Shown here one piece after another: positions 15,482 through 24,230 of a stretch of 64,000 nt of DNA (position 1 is its first letter; each line of letters starts with the position of its first letter). The position numbers and the translations under genes were made by a program. The stretch comes from Psychrilyobacter atlanticus DSM 19335. Lineage in GTDB: Bacteria > Fusobacteriota > Fusobacteriia > Fusobacteriales > Fusobacteriaceae. Under the pieces are notes generated by a model. The model worked only from the letters and a program-made list of their open reading frames with translations, had not been told where the DNA came from and did not search any database. Where the stretch lies: contig NZ_KE384548.1 of the NCBI RefSeq assembly GCF_000426625.1, forward strand, positions 248,001 through 312,000, given 5' to 3'.

Positions 15482-16282
15482 ATGGAAACAATAATTAACT
15501 ATTATAATAAGTACGATGAAGAACCAAGACTTATGAGGACAAAAGCTAACACATTAGAATTTGAAACAACTAAATATCTTTTAAAATATTATATTGAGAA
15601 AAGTGATAAAATCTTAGAAACAGGTGCAGGTACTGGAAGATACTCTCTTCATTATGCTAATGAGGGAAACTGTGTTACTGCTACAGATCTGGTTCCTAGA
15701 CATGTAGAAATAATAAAGAATAAAGCTTTAGGAAACAAAATGAATAATCTTACTGTAGGATTAGCTAATGCAACTAACTTAGAAAAATATGCAGATAACT
15801 CTTTTGATGTTGTTCTTTGTCTTGGTCCAATGTATCATCTAACAAATATCAAAGATAGAGAAAACTGTATAAAAGAAAATTTAAGAGTTTTAAAGCCAGG
15901 AGGAATTTTAGCTATTGCTTATATAAACAAACATTATATTCTTTCTAACCTTCTCTTTAAAGATAAAAAGTTTTTAACTAATGATTTTATAGATAAGGTT
16001 TTAACAGATGGATATTTAAGTGAAGATGATGGATTTAATTTCTGGACAGATTCATGTTATTACACTCCTAAAGAAATTGAAGAATTTTTGGGAACGTTTA
16101 ACGTAAACAAATTAGAAAATGCCGCAACAGATGGTTTAGGAAGACTTCTTCCTGAAAAGGTGAATAATCTTTCGGATGAAGAATTTGAGGTATATAAAAA
16201 TTATCATTTTAAAAGTTGTAGAGAGGAATCAATAGTTGGTTATAGTAATCATGCACTTTACATAGGAAGAAAAAAACTATAA
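15482..16282 (+). CDS. Class I SAM-dependent methyltransferase
   Basis: 266 residues from ATG 15482 after AGGGGTG; the 25-codon extension upstream has no ribosome site. Motif I is ILETGAGTGRYSLHYA (about 43-58), motif II is a D in TATDLVPRH, and FDVVLCLGPMYHL matches the post-motif seen in small-molecule methyltransferases (Methyltransf_11/25-type). No DNA-type SPPY motif, so the target is likely a small molecule, perhaps a drug or metabolite. It is flanked on both sides by AATAGTGTGCTT sequences (15402-15413 and the hairpins after it), hinting that it arrived as a cassette. Confidence 0.75.
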   Translation: METIINYYNKYDEEPRLMRTKANTLEFETTKYLLKYYIEKSDKILETGAGTGRYSLHYANEGNCVTATDLVPRHVEIIKNKALGNKMNNLTVGLANATNLEKYADNSFDVVLCLGPMYHLTNIKDRENCIKENLRVLKPGGILAIAYINKHYILSNLLFKDKKFLTNDFIDKVLTDGYLSEDDGFNFWTDSCYYTPKEIEEFLGTFNVNKLENAATDGLGRLLPEKVNNLSDEEFEVYKNYHFKSCREESIVGYSNHALYIGRKKL

Positions 16283-16343
16283 ATAATTTTTTTCACTATA
16301 GTGAAAAACATGAAAATCATAAAAATATTAATATTTGAGATAT

Positions 16344-16416
16344 AAAAGCACACTATATAAATAGTGTGCTTTTATTTTATAAAAACACACTATATAAATA
16401 GTGTGCTTTTATTTTA
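16344..16416 (+). terminator. Tandemly duplicated terminator hairpin
   Basis: GCACACTAT-ATAA-ATAGTGTGC plus T-rich tail, repeated at once as ACACTAT-ATAA-ATAGTGT with the same tail; unit about 37 bp. The AATAGTGTGCTT word also occurs upstream of the methyltransferase. Confidence 0.75.
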
Positions 16417-16420
16417 TAAA

Positions 16421-16695
16421 AACAAATAAATAAAATATTTTAGAGGATAAAAAATAATATATTAATTCTTAAATCTAATTTTTAGATAAGATTACATGAA
16501 AAATCGGCTTTCTAATTTTGTTATATAGGCGTTTTGTAAGGATGGTTCGATAGATTAATCAAGAATTTGTCGGAATCGCTAGAAACTCGTTTTAGAGACT
16601 CTCAGAGGGGTTTACCAGAAAAAATGTTTTCAGTGGAGATTTAAAGTGAATTTTAGGAAATTATAAAAATCAAAATCAGGGGAGGAGGTATAAAT
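16421..16695 (+). other. Non-coding stretch before the recombinase
   Basis: About 275 nt without a convincing gene. The segment 16500-16640 is more GC-rich than its flanks and has short partial repeats (CGCTAGAAACTCG, GAGACTCTCAGAGG). It could hold recombinase binding sites or a promoter, but I cannot define an att site. Confidence 0.3.
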
Positions 16696-16779
16696 ATGGG
16701 TAATATTGAAAAAATAGAAATTTTAAGACTTTTAAAGAAAATAAAAACTAAGCAGGATAGGAGAAAGAAAAATGCTTAA
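16696..16779 (+). CDS. 27-residue leader ORF of the recombinase
   Basis: A strong GGGGAGGAGG site precedes ATG 16696. The frame MGNIEKIEILRLLKKIKTKQ... ends at 16779 and overlaps the recombinase start by 8 nt. The product is basic and helical. It may be only a coupling leader, or a small recombination directionality factor. Confidence 0.5.
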   Translation: MGNIEKIEILRLLKKIKTKQDRRKKNA

Positions 16780-18172
16780 AGGAATTTTGTATTGCAGAGT
16801 TTCTACTGAGATGCAAGAAGAAAAAGAATCTTTAAAGTATCAAATTGAAAAAGGTAAAAGTTATTCAAAATCACAAGATATAGAATTGACTAAAACTATT
16901 ACCGATGTGGAGTCTGGTGGAAGAGATGACAGGGATGGGTTTTTAGAATTGCAGAGAGAAATAAAAGCGAGGAGTTTTGATGTACTTGTAGTTTACGAAG
17001 CTTCTAGAATTTCTAGGAAGATGATTACAATGATCCAATTTGTATTACAGCTTCAGGAACAAGATATAAAATTTATCTCTATTTCTCAGCCAGATCTAAA
17101 TACAACTACAGCCACTGGAATGTTATTTTTTCAAATCCAGGCATCATTGGCTGAATATGAAAGAAAGCAAATATCTATTAGGGTAAAATCAGGAAAATAT
17201 GAGAGAGCTAAAGTTGGACAGTTTACAGGTGGGACTGCTCCTCTGGGATATGATGTTATCGAAAAAAAATTAACTCCAAATGAGGATGCAGAATTAGTTA
17301 ATGATATTTTTGATTATTATCTGAGATGCCAATCTATGGCAGCGACCGGAAAAAAATTTAATAGAAATAATGAATCAATAAGATGGATGTTAAAAAATGA
17401 AGTATATATAGGTAAAAAGAAGTGGGGACAAAAAGAAAAAAACTTAATGACTCATAAACAAAAAACAAAGTTAGATTATGAAGTGTTTGATGGTGAGCAT
17501 GAAGGAATAGTGCCGGAAGAGATATTTGAAAAAGTCCAAACAATACTAAAATTAAATTCTAAAAGAAGAATTGAATTTTCAACTAGTGGAGCTTTATTTG
17601 CCGGTTTAATTAGATGTGCTTGTGGAAATAAGATGTATAACTCAACTTTGAGAAATACTAAAAAAAATTATCATTATTATCAGTGCGATAATAAGCGTTG
17701 TAACTTGAAAATTCCAAGAGAGAAATTGGAAACTAAATTATTAAAACAAATATATGCTTTAAAGGAATTAAAAGATTTAAATAATACTGAAGATCTTAAA
17801 GTTGTCAATTATACATTAGATATAGAAAAACTAAAGGTTAAAATTTCTAAATCTAAAAACAAGAGAAAAAAATTAACTAGAAGCTTTGCTTCTGGATTAA
17901 TAGAAGATGATGATTTTGAAGATCTAGTAAAAGAGATTAAAAATGATATATCGATCTATGAAAATGAAATAGAAGAATTAGAAGAGATTAGGGATAATGA
18001 AAAAAACTTAGAAGTAAGAAATGATAATTTAGAATTGTTTATAGATGTTATGGAAAATTTAGAACCTGAAGATATTAATGATGCTAAAAAGGTAATGAGA
18101 TTTATTATCAATAGAATAGAGTTGCATGATGACAATAAGAAAAACCCACAGTTTGATATATACTTTAATTAA
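16772..18172 (+). CDS. Large serine recombinase (integrase of the element)
   Basis: 466 residues. N-terminal resolvase domain with the nucleophile Ser11 in YCRVSTEMQ and the Arg-rich RISRKM about residue 82; then a recombinase domain, a zinc ribbon (CACGNKM with CDNKRC, near 284-310) and a C-terminal coiled coil (about 355-410). Large serine recombinases integrate mobile elements at short attP/attB cores without host factors. It is the last gene of the element, reading outward towards the tRNA, as integrases usually sit beside an att site. The start overlaps the 27-residue ORF. Confidence 0.92.
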   Translation: MLKGILYCRVSTEMQEEKESLKYQIEKGKSYSKSQDIELTKTITDVESGGRDDRDGFLELQREIKARSFDVLVVYEASRISRKMITMIQFVLQLQEQDIKFISISQPDLNTTTATGMLFFQIQASLAEYERKQISIRVKSGKYERAKVGQFTGGTAPLGYDVIEKKLTPNEDAELVNDIFDYYLRCQSMAATGKKFNRNNESIRWMLKNEVYIGKKKWGQKEKNLMTHKQKTKLDYEVFDGEHEGIVPEEIFEKVQTILKLNSKRRIEFSTSGALFAGLIRCACGNKMYNSTLRNTKKNYHYYQCDNKRCNLKIPREKLETKLLKQIYALKELKDLNNTEDLKVVNYTLDIEKLKVKISKSKNKRKKLTRSFASGLIEDDDFEDLVKEIKNDISIYENEIEELEEIRDNEKNLEVRNDNLELFIDVMENLEPEDINDAKKVMRFIINRIELHDDNKKNPQFDIYFN

Positions 18173-18174
18173 TA

Positions 18175-18200
18175 AAAGCTCCCAAAAATGGGAGCTTTTT
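18175..18200 (+). terminator. Terminator of the recombinase
   Basis: AAAGCTCCC-AAAAA-TGGGAGCTTTTTT follows the recombinase stop directly. Confidence 0.85.
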
Positions 18201-18240
18201 AAATATCTAATTATATATCCCAATTTGTAGGGGGATAACG

Positions 18241-18326
18241 TGGTGCATCAGGGGGGACTTGAACCCCCACAGGAAAACTCCCATAAAGCCCTCAACCTTA
18301 CGCGTCTACCATTCCGCCACTGATGC
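18241..18326 (-). tRNA. tRNA-Leu (anticodon GAG)
   Basis: On the minus strand the 86-nt sequence starts GCATCAG and ends CTGATGC plus encoded CCA, forming a 7-bp acceptor stem. A TAAGG/CTTTA anticodon stem encloses TTGAGGG, giving anticodon GAG. There is a long variable arm (class II, as for Leu) and a GTTCAAGTC T loop. The mobile element ends just beyond its 3' end, which may be the insertion target region. Confidence 0.92.
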
Positions 18327-18424
18327 TTAACATAGAAAATTATATAGTAAACTCCTACACTTGTCAATTAATTTTTTCAAAAGAGATAAGTTGAATAGTT
18401 GATTTTACTTATCTCTTCTAAACG

Positions 18425-19858
18425 TTAACTGAGATAGCCTAATATTATAAATATAATAGAGCTTATTCCTGCATTTAAGAGGGCATATGGAATTTGAGTC
18501 TTCACATGATGTATATGATCCGATGCTGTTGCCATAGATGACATGATGGTGGTGTCGGATATAGGAGAACAGTGATCTCCCATAATACCTCCAGATATAG
18601 CAGCTCCCACAGCTAGGTAGATATTCCCGTCAAGGATTACGGCAGTTTGAAGTGCAATAGGAATCATTATTGCGAATGTACCAAAGGATGTTCCAGTAGC
18701 AAAGGCCATTATTCCAGCTAGAATAAATACTATTACCCCTGTAAAGGCAGAATTTATGGAAGCTCCATTTAATAGGTTGGCTAAATATTTTCCCGTTCCC
18801 AAGGCATTTATGGAATTACCAATTGCAAAGGCAAAGATTAGTATGGATGAAACGGGGATCATTCCTCCGATTCCCTTATAGAAATAATCCATATATTCTT
18901 TTAAGTTCATAATACCTTTACCTATATAATATATTCCTGTAAAGGTGGTCACTGCAAATATTGCCCAAAACAATGCTGTAGACCCGCTTCCCTTAGTGAG
19001 ATCTCCATCGCCAGTAATATACAGTCCGGTGGGAACCATTATTACTAAAACTAAAATAGGGAGGATCATATGCCACATAGATGGTTTTACACCCTTCTTT
19101 ATAGGAAGATGAATGGATTCTTTTTCGATTACAGGTCTGGCATCATCGGCTAAAACTTTTCCATCTAGCATGGCTCTGTCTTCAGCTTTTTTCATAGGTC
19201 CAAAATGGTTACCAGAGATAATAAAGTAGAGAACACTGAGAATAGTTACATATGAATAGACTTGATATGGAATGCTTTTTATAAGGATAGTTACTGGATT
19301 TATATCTACAACTCCTGCTGCTACCTGGGCAGCCAAAACTCCTAAGATAGTAGCACCCCATCCATTTAACGGGATCAGTCCGCAGATAGGTGCTGATGTA
19401 GAATCACATATATATGCTAATTTTTCTCTAGATACCTTATATTTATCGGCGAGATCTCTAGTGATGGTTCCGGCTAATAAGATGGTTATGCTAGATTCTA
19501 TAAAAACTACTATCCCTATAAAGTATGCCAAAAGCATAGTTCCACGCCTTGATTTTATTATTCTTTTTTTCTTTGTCAGGAAATCGACAAATCCTTGTAC
19601 TCCACCAGAGACCTGGATCAAGGTCATAACTCCACCTATTAAAAATACAAATATCAATGTTTTGGTAGCCCAACTTTCACTAAATACGTCTATAATCCCA
19701 TTTAGACTCTGATTTAATGAAGTTAACAGATTCCAATCTGTTAAGATAAGGTTGCAAAAGACTATCCCTAAAAATAAAGAGATTACCACCTGTCCTGTAG
19801 TTATAGCCAAAATTATGGTGATAATTGGGGGGATAATGCTTAAAATTCCATAATCCAT
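18425..19858 (-). CDS. NhaC-family Na+/H+ antiporter
   Basis: 477 residues with about 11-12 membrane helices along the whole chain. Signature stretches of the family include IYFESS-like FIESSITILLAGTI, CDSTSAPICGLIPLNGWGA, GTSFGTFAIMIPIAL and GDHCSPISDTTIMSSMA. These proteins exchange Na+ for H+ (or, in MleN-type relatives, Na+/lactate for H+/malate) at the cytoplasmic membrane. The gene stands alone, with a GGAGG ribosome site. The exact substrate cannot be fixed from sequence; malate/lactate exchange is an alternative. Confidence 0.85.
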   Translation of the reverse strand: MDYGILSIIPPIITIILAITTGQVVISLFLGIVFCNLILTDWNLLTSLNQSLNGIIDVFSESWATKTLIFVFLIGGVMTLIQVSGGVQGFVDFLTKKKRIIKSRRGTMLLAYFIGIVVFIESSITILLAGTITRDLADKYKVSREKLAYICDSTSAPICGLIPLNGWGATILGVLAAQVAAGVVDINPVTILIKSIPYQVYSYVTILSVLYFIISGNHFGPMKKAEDRAMLDGKVLADDARPVIEKESIHLPIKKGVKPSMWHMILPILVLVIMVPTGLYITGDGDLTKGSGSTALFWAIFAVTTFTGIYYIGKGIMNLKEYMDYFYKGIGGMIPVSSILIFAFAIGNSINALGTGKYLANLLNGASINSAFTGVIVFILAGIMAFATGTSFGTFAIMIPIALQTAVILDGNIYLAVGAAISGGIMGDHCSPISDTTIMSSMATASDHIHHVKTQIPYALLNAGISSIIFIILGYLS

Positions 19859-20085
19859 CTTATTCCTCCTAAGTTATATATTGTTTACTTAAACAGTGTA
19901 ACATTAGTTTTTTAGTTTCGAAAGTATCAATCAATCTGAAGAACTGTTCGCAAAAATCATAAGATTTGTTATAGATATTGGCGGTTGAGCTATTATACTG
20001 TTCATGTTTTTTGAATTTCAAGGTTATGAAATTTTATAAGGCCTTTAGAGAAGTAGGGGTTGTAATATAAAGTTTAAATACATAA
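19859..20085. other. Intergenic region upstream of the antiporter
   Basis: No gene seen. It must contain the antiporter's promoter on the minus strand, but I could not choose one with confidence. Confidence 0.3.
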
Positions 20086-20120
20086 AAGTCAAAAAGTGTC
20101 GCGGCGACACTTTTTGACTT
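20086..20120. repeat. Palindromic GC-core repeat, copy 1
   Basis: Perfect 35-nt palindrome: a 17-bp arm ending GTGTCGC, one central G, then GCGACAC and the mirror arm. The same core occurs at 20739-20777, 22688-22718 and, decayed, at 35846-35870. Confidence 0.85.
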
Positions 20121-20185
20121 CGGATAATTATTGATTATACCTTATTGAAAATATATGAATGATTTTAAGTGGAGGAAAAAAAACA

Positions 20186-20287
20186 GTGGAAATCAAATGG
20201 TTAGGTTTTACTCTAGAGGAACATAGAAATATGGTTCTTATGAAAATGTTAATGAAGGAGGAAAAAGGGAAAAAGCAGATAGAGTAA
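20186..20287 (+). CDS. Possible 33-residue protein
   Basis: GGAGG at 20171 lies 10 nt before GTG 20186; the frame reads MEIKWLGFTLEEHRNMVLMK... with a Lys/Glu tail. Spacing is a little long. It may be a small regulator or chance. Confidence 0.35.
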   Translation: MEIKWLGFTLEEHRNMVLMKMLMKEEKGKKQIE

Positions 20288-20408
20288 AGACGGTATTCGT
20301 GAATAGCAAGCTATAAAATTAAAGGGTGGATATTGAAGGAAAGAATTATAAGTTTGTTTTATTTTTTATGGTATAATAAGAAATAAAACATTAAAGGAAG
20401 TGATTATA

Positions 20409-20714
20409 TTGAGTATTACATTAGATCAAGAGATGAAAGAAAAATTAGATAGAAGAGTTGTAGCAATGAGTGAGAAGATCAGTGAATTAGGTTTTGACTT
20501 AGAGGAAGACATGAAAGAGTTGGTGGAGATGAGAGAAGATATCTCTGAGTTGATTTTAACAACAAAATTAAAGAAGATAGAGTACTTTGTAGAAAAAGAA
20601 GGAGATGGAGTAGGATTCTATTTAGGAGATTTACAAGTTACTTTTTTTGTAGAATATGGTGAAGATGAAGAAGGACCATATTATGAAGCTACAGCAGAGA
20701 TCTTAGAAGGGTAA
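20409..20714 (+). CDS. Acidic hypothetical protein
   Basis: 101 residues from TTG 20409, 8 nt after AGGAAG; a GTG at 20400 overlaps that site. Helical N-terminal half (MKEKLDRRVVAMSEKISELG), then a strand-rich half with GVGFYLGDLQVTFFVEYGED. Very acidic, no membrane segment, no family recognised. It is bounded by two copies of the palindromic repeat; the downstream copy serves as a shared terminator with the MATE gene. Confidence 0.55.
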   Translation: MSITLDQEMKEKLDRRVVAMSEKISELGFDLEEDMKELVEMREDISELILTTKLKKIEYFVEKEGDGVGFYLGDLQVTFFVEYGEDEEGPYYEATAEILEG

Positions 20715-20738
20715 ACCTTTAATATCAAATTTAAATTT

Positions 20739-20777
20739 AAAAAGCAAAAAGTGTCGCGGCGACACTTTTTGCTTTTT
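20739..20777. repeat. Palindromic GC-core repeat, copy 2 (bidirectional terminator)
   Basis: AAAAAGCAAAAAGTGTCGC, central G, then the exact mirror. It lies between convergent stop codons at 20714 and 20788, with A and T tracts on both sides, so it should terminate both genes. Confidence 0.85.
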
Positions 20778-20787
20778 TTGTAATAAT

Positions 20788-22155
20788 CTATACCTTTATA
20801 ACTTGCTCTTCTAAATTTGATTTCTTTTTTAGAGATTTGAACTCCTTAATTACAAAATGTGATGTGATTAGAGCTAGTGTGAAGTCTGTAATAGGAACAG
20901 CTAACCAAACTCCATTTACACCGTAGTATTTAGGTAAAAAATAGAGGAGTGGAAGCATAAGTATAAACTGACGGATGATGTTTATAGCTGTTGTTATTTT
21001 GGCTTTTCCAACAGTCTGGAAATAACTACTTCCAATCATATGAAATCCCATGAAGAGGGTCATACTAAAAAATATTTTAGTTGCATTTGTTGTTAGTTCG
21101 AATAATGTTTGATCGTTATTGATAAATGGTGAAATTAATAGATGTGGTAAAAATATAGCTGCAAAAAACCCTATGGCTGAAATACTCATAGCCACTAGAA
21201 GAGATAGCTTATACGTTTCCCTTACTCTTTTAAAGTTTTTAGCACCGTGATTATATCCTAAGATAGGCTGACTTCCTTGATATATTCCTACAATAGGCAT
21301 ATACATAAGAACACTGATACTGTTAATTATTCCGTAAGCAGCAATAGCGATATCGCCTCCATAGATATTTAAATTTTTATTGATGAAGATGACCACGATA
21401 GAATTGGACATCTGCATAATAAAAGGCGCTATTCCAATACTGGCTATCCCTAGAAGGATCTCTTTTTTTAATTTCAAATTTTTTAGTTTTAATTTTATAT
21501 TGCTGTCTCCGTTTAAAAAATGCCTGATTTGGAGTATTGCTACAAGCACATTTGAAATAACTGTAGCAATTGCAGCTCCTTTTATCCCCATACCCAGTGT
21601 GAATATGAAAAGTGGGTCTAGTAAAATATTTAATCCACATCCTATGATGCTCATCTTCATGGCAGCTTTTGGGTTCCCTTCACCCCTCATAATATTATTC
21701 ATTCCTATGAATAATAGTTGAAAAGTAGTGGCAAAAAAGATGATGGACATATAATCTTTGGCATAATTAATATTATTTGCTGTAGCACCAAATAATAAAA
21801 GGATATCATCTAGGAATAAGATCCCGAAAATTGAAAATAAAATTCCCATTCCAATAAATAAAGTCAGTGCATTCCCTAATATTTGCTCTGCTTTTTCTTT
21901 ATTTTTTTGTCCTAAATTTATAGAAATAAGAGCTCCTCCTCCGACACCTATAAATAACCCTGTTGCTAATATAAACGTGAAAAGCGGTAAAGCTATACTT
22001 ATTCCTGCAATAGCTAATCTTCCAACACCAAAACTTATAAAAATTCGGTCTACGATATTGTATAGGATATAAACCAAAGTTCCTGTGATGGCTGGGATAG
22101 AATACTCCCATAAAAGTTTTGGTATTTTTTCTGTTTCTAATTTTATGTTTTTCAT
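20788..22155 (-). CDS. MATE-family multidrug exporter
   Basis: 455 residues, 12 membrane helices in two related halves. Family features: PAITGTLVYILYNIVDRIFI in helix 1, GVGGGALISINLGQKN, then NNIMRGEGNP and YFQTVGKAK. MATE proteins pump cationic drugs or dyes out in exchange for Na+ or H+. A MarR-family gene lies 21 nt upstream in the same direction under an autoregulated-looking promoter, the usual layout of an inducible efflux operon. A GGAGAG site precedes the start. Confidence 0.9.
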   Translation of the reverse strand: MKNIKLETEKIPKLLWEYSIPAITGTLVYILYNIVDRIFISFGVGRLAIAGISIALPLFTFILATGLFIGVGGGALISINLGQKNKEKAEQILGNALTLFIGMGILFSIFGILFLDDILLLFGATANNINYAKDYMSIIFFATTFQLLFIGMNNIMRGEGNPKAAMKMSIIGCGLNILLDPLFIFTLGMGIKGAAIATVISNVLVAILQIRHFLNGDSNIKLKLKNLKLKKEILLGIASIGIAPFIMQMSNSIVVIFINKNLNIYGGDIAIAAYGIINSISVLMYMPIVGIYQGSQPILGYNHGAKNFKRVRETYKLSLLVAMSISAIGFFAAIFLPHLLISPFINNDQTLFELTTNATKIFFSMTLFMGFHMIGSSYFQTVGKAKITTAINIIRQFILMLPLLYFLPKYYGVNGVWLAVPITDFTLALITSHFVIKEFKSLKKKSNLEEQVIKV

Positions 22156-22176
22156 ACACTCTCCTAAATGTTCTTA

Positions 22177-22590
22177 TTATGTGATAGTCATTGAATTCTG
22201 ATCTATTTTCTTCATTATAGTAAATAAAGTTTCAACCTCTGATTCCGACAGATCTTTTAAAATGATTTTTTTCCAATGGGTGATAATGTTTTTTAGGTCG
22301 GGAATTATCTTTTTTCCGCTTTTTGTCAAAAATAATTTTTGTTTTTGTTTATGGTGGAGATCATCTTCTTGATATAGATAATCGTATTCAATTAATTTTT
22401 TGACTCCTTTAGAAATCAGACTTTTGTTTAATTTAGTCAGCCTAGAGACTTCGTTTTGACATATCCCTGGGTTATTATTGAGACAGAGTAAAATGGGGTA
22501 GTCGCTGTTGCCAATCTTATATTTTTTTAACTCCTCCCTCATATAATGCTGGTATTGTCTGTAGGTTATACTTATGTATTTTGAAAGCAT
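22177..22590 (-). CDS. MarR-family transcriptional repressor
   Basis: 137 residues with the winged helix: ICQNEVSRLTKLNKSLISKG is the recognition region, then LYQEDDLHHKQKQKLFLTKSG is the wing. C-terminal helices dimerise. It precedes the MATE gene in one operon and has an inverted repeat overlapping its promoter, so it probably represses itself and the exporter until a drug binds. AGGAGGAG precedes the ATG. Confidence 0.88.
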   Translation of the reverse strand: MLSKYISITYRQYQHYMREELKKYKIGNSDYPILLCLNNNPGICQNEVSRLTKLNKSLISKGVKKLIEYDYLYQEDDLHHKQKQKLFLTKSGKKIIPDLKNIITHWKKIILKDLSESEVETLFTIMKKIDQNSMTIT

Positions 22591-22603
22591 ATTCCTCCTC
22601 CTT

Positions 22604-22649
22604 ACTGTTTATATGTAAACAGTATAGATTAAAACATTTTAATTGTCAA
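22604..22649 (-). promoter_or_regulatory. MarR-MATE promoter with overlapping operator
   Basis: On the minus strand: TTGACA (22649-22644), 17-nt spacer, TATACT (22626-22621), an almost ideal sigma-70 promoter. The perfect inverted repeat ACTGTTTA-TATG-TAAACAGT (22604-22623) overlaps the -10 and start site, the expected MarR operator. Confidence 0.8.
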
Positions 22650-22687
22650 CAGAAATAAAAATAAGAGTGAAATTTAAAATGCTAAAA

Positions 22688-22718
22688 TTAAAAAAGTGTC
22701 GCCGCGACACTTTTTTAA
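22688..22718. repeat. Palindromic GC-core repeat, copy 3
   Basis: TTAAAAAAGTGTCGC, central C, then GCGACACTTTTTTAA. It lies between two divergent genes, so here it cannot be a simple terminator. Confidence 0.85.
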
Positions 22719-22781
22719 TAGGTGGATATATATAGATTAGAGTGATATAATATAATAATTTAAATTATACGGAGGGGAAAT

Positions 22782-24170
22782 ATGAAAAAATTATTGTTAT
22801 TGGGATCAATCGTTTCATTGTTTGCTTTTAATAGTGCAGAAGTAAAAGCTGCAAAAAAAGTAGATCTAATAGTAAAAAATGGGATAGTTTTAACTATGAA
22901 TGGAGAAAAAGAAATACTAGATGATGGTGTAGTAATTGTAAAGGGAAATAAGATAGTAGAGGTAGGAGATAAAAAGATACTGAAAAAATATTCTTCTAAA
23001 AAAACAATAGACGCAGACGGTGGGATAATCATGCCGGGGATGATAAATACTCATACCCATGTTTCTATGAGTGTATTTAGAAGTTTAGCAGATGACGTTC
23101 CTGATAGATTAAATAGGTATATATTCCCACTAGAAAATAAGATGGTATCTCAAGAGATGGTTTATACTGGAGCTATCCATGGTTCTATAGAGATGGCTAA
23201 AGGCGGAGTTACAACTATGGTGGACATGTATCTATTTGAAGAAAGTGCGGCAGAAGCTGTAAAAGAAATCGGTTTGAGGGGTATAATGACACAGAATATC
23301 ATTAAGTATCCTACAGCAGACGGAAAAGATGGAGACGCTAAGGTGAAGATGGCGATAGAATTTGTAGAAAAATATAAAAATGATGAATTGATAACTCCTG
23401 GATTTGGACCTCATGCACCTCATACTGTTAAAGAAGAAGATCTAAAGAGGATAAGAGATCTTTCTAAAAAATATAATGTTCCAGTTTCTATGCATGTAGC
23501 AGAAACACAAAAAGAGTTTGATAAATTTAAAGCTAAATATAATATGACCCCTATTGAATATTTAGATTCTATAGGTCTATTGAATGAAAGATTCATAGCA
23601 GCTCATTCTATTTTCGTAACAGACAGTGATATTGAACTTATGAAAAAAAGAGATATAGGGGTAGCACATAATATGGTAGCCAACATTAAATCGGCAAAAG
23701 GTGTATCTCCAGCGCTGAAGATGTTTGATGATGGACTTAGAATTGGACTTGGAACAGATGGACCTATGAGTGGAAATACACTGGATATAATCGGTCAAAT
23801 GGGATATGTGGCAAAATTACATAAATTAACAAATAAAGACAGATCAGCAATGCCGCCATATAAAGTAGTAGAAATGGCTACAATGGGAGGAGCTAGAGCT
23901 ATCCATAGAGAAGATGAATTAGGATCTCTAGAAAATGGAAAGTTAGCAGATATAGTAGTTCTAGAAACAAAATCTGCAAATATGCAGCCTATATTTGATC
24001 CATATTCAGTATTGGTGTATTCAGCTAATGCTTCTAATGTAGATACAGTAATTGTAAATGGAAAGATGATTGTAGAAGATAAAAAATTATTGACCTATGA
24101 TGAAGAAAAAAATAGAAAAGCTATTCAAGAATTTTCAAAAAAAGTTAAAAAGATAGCAGAAACTTTATAG
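22782..24170 (+). CDS. Exported amidohydrolase (TRZ/ATZ family, MtaD-like)
   Basis: 462 residues. Metal ligands of the amidohydrolase superfamily are visible: HTHVSMSVFRSL (HxH), HAPHT, the His of HVAET, AHSIF and LGTDGP. The fold is closest to MTA/SAH deaminases and chlorohydrolases (TRZ/ATZ), which deaminate purine-like or triazine rings using one metal. Unusual: residues 1-25 (MKKLLLLGSIVSLFAFNSAE) form a signal peptide, although this family is normally cytoplasmic, so it may act in the periplasm. The start has GGAGGGG. It stands alone, followed by its own terminator. Substrate unknown. Confidence 0.85.
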   Translation: MKKLLLLGSIVSLFAFNSAEVKAAKKVDLIVKNGIVLTMNGEKEILDDGVVIVKGNKIVEVGDKKILKKYSSKKTIDADGGIIMPGMINTHTHVSMSVFRSLADDVPDRLNRYIFPLENKMVSQEMVYTGAIHGSIEMAKGGVTTMVDMYLFEESAAEAVKEIGLRGIMTQNIIKYPTADGKDGDAKVKMAIEFVEKYKNDELITPGFGPHAPHTVKEEDLKRIRDLSKKYNVPVSMHVAETQKEFDKFKAKYNMTPIEYLDSIGLLNERFIAAHSIFVTDSDIELMKKRDIGVAHNMVANIKSAKGVSPALKMFDDGLRIGLGTDGPMSGNTLDIIGQMGYVAKLHKLTNKDRSAMPPYKVVEMATMGGARAIHREDELGSLENGKLADIVVLETKSANMQPIFDPYSVLVYSANASNVDTVIVNGKMIVEDKKLLTYDEEKNRKAIQEFSKKVKKIAETL

Positions 24171-24173
24171 ATA

Positions 24174-24213
24174 AAAATTTAAATCTACTCCTTTTTAGGG
24201 GTAGATTTAAATT
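24174..24213 (+). terminator. Terminator of the amidohydrolase gene
   Basis: AAATTTAAATCTACTCC pairs with GGGGTAGATTTAAATTT around a T-rich loop. Confidence 0.75.
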
Positions 24214-24230
24214 TATGAGGAGGAGTTAAA

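Noticed and set aside
16282-16345. 11-codon frame MKIIKILIFEI after the methyltransferase
   Set aside because: No ribosome site and no sign of coding; it lies just before the terminator hairpin.
18241-18326. tRNA-Leu as a disrupted integration target
   Set aside because: The tRNA is complete, including CCA, and no second copy of its 3' end was found at the left end of the element; large serine recombinases also seldom use tRNA genes.
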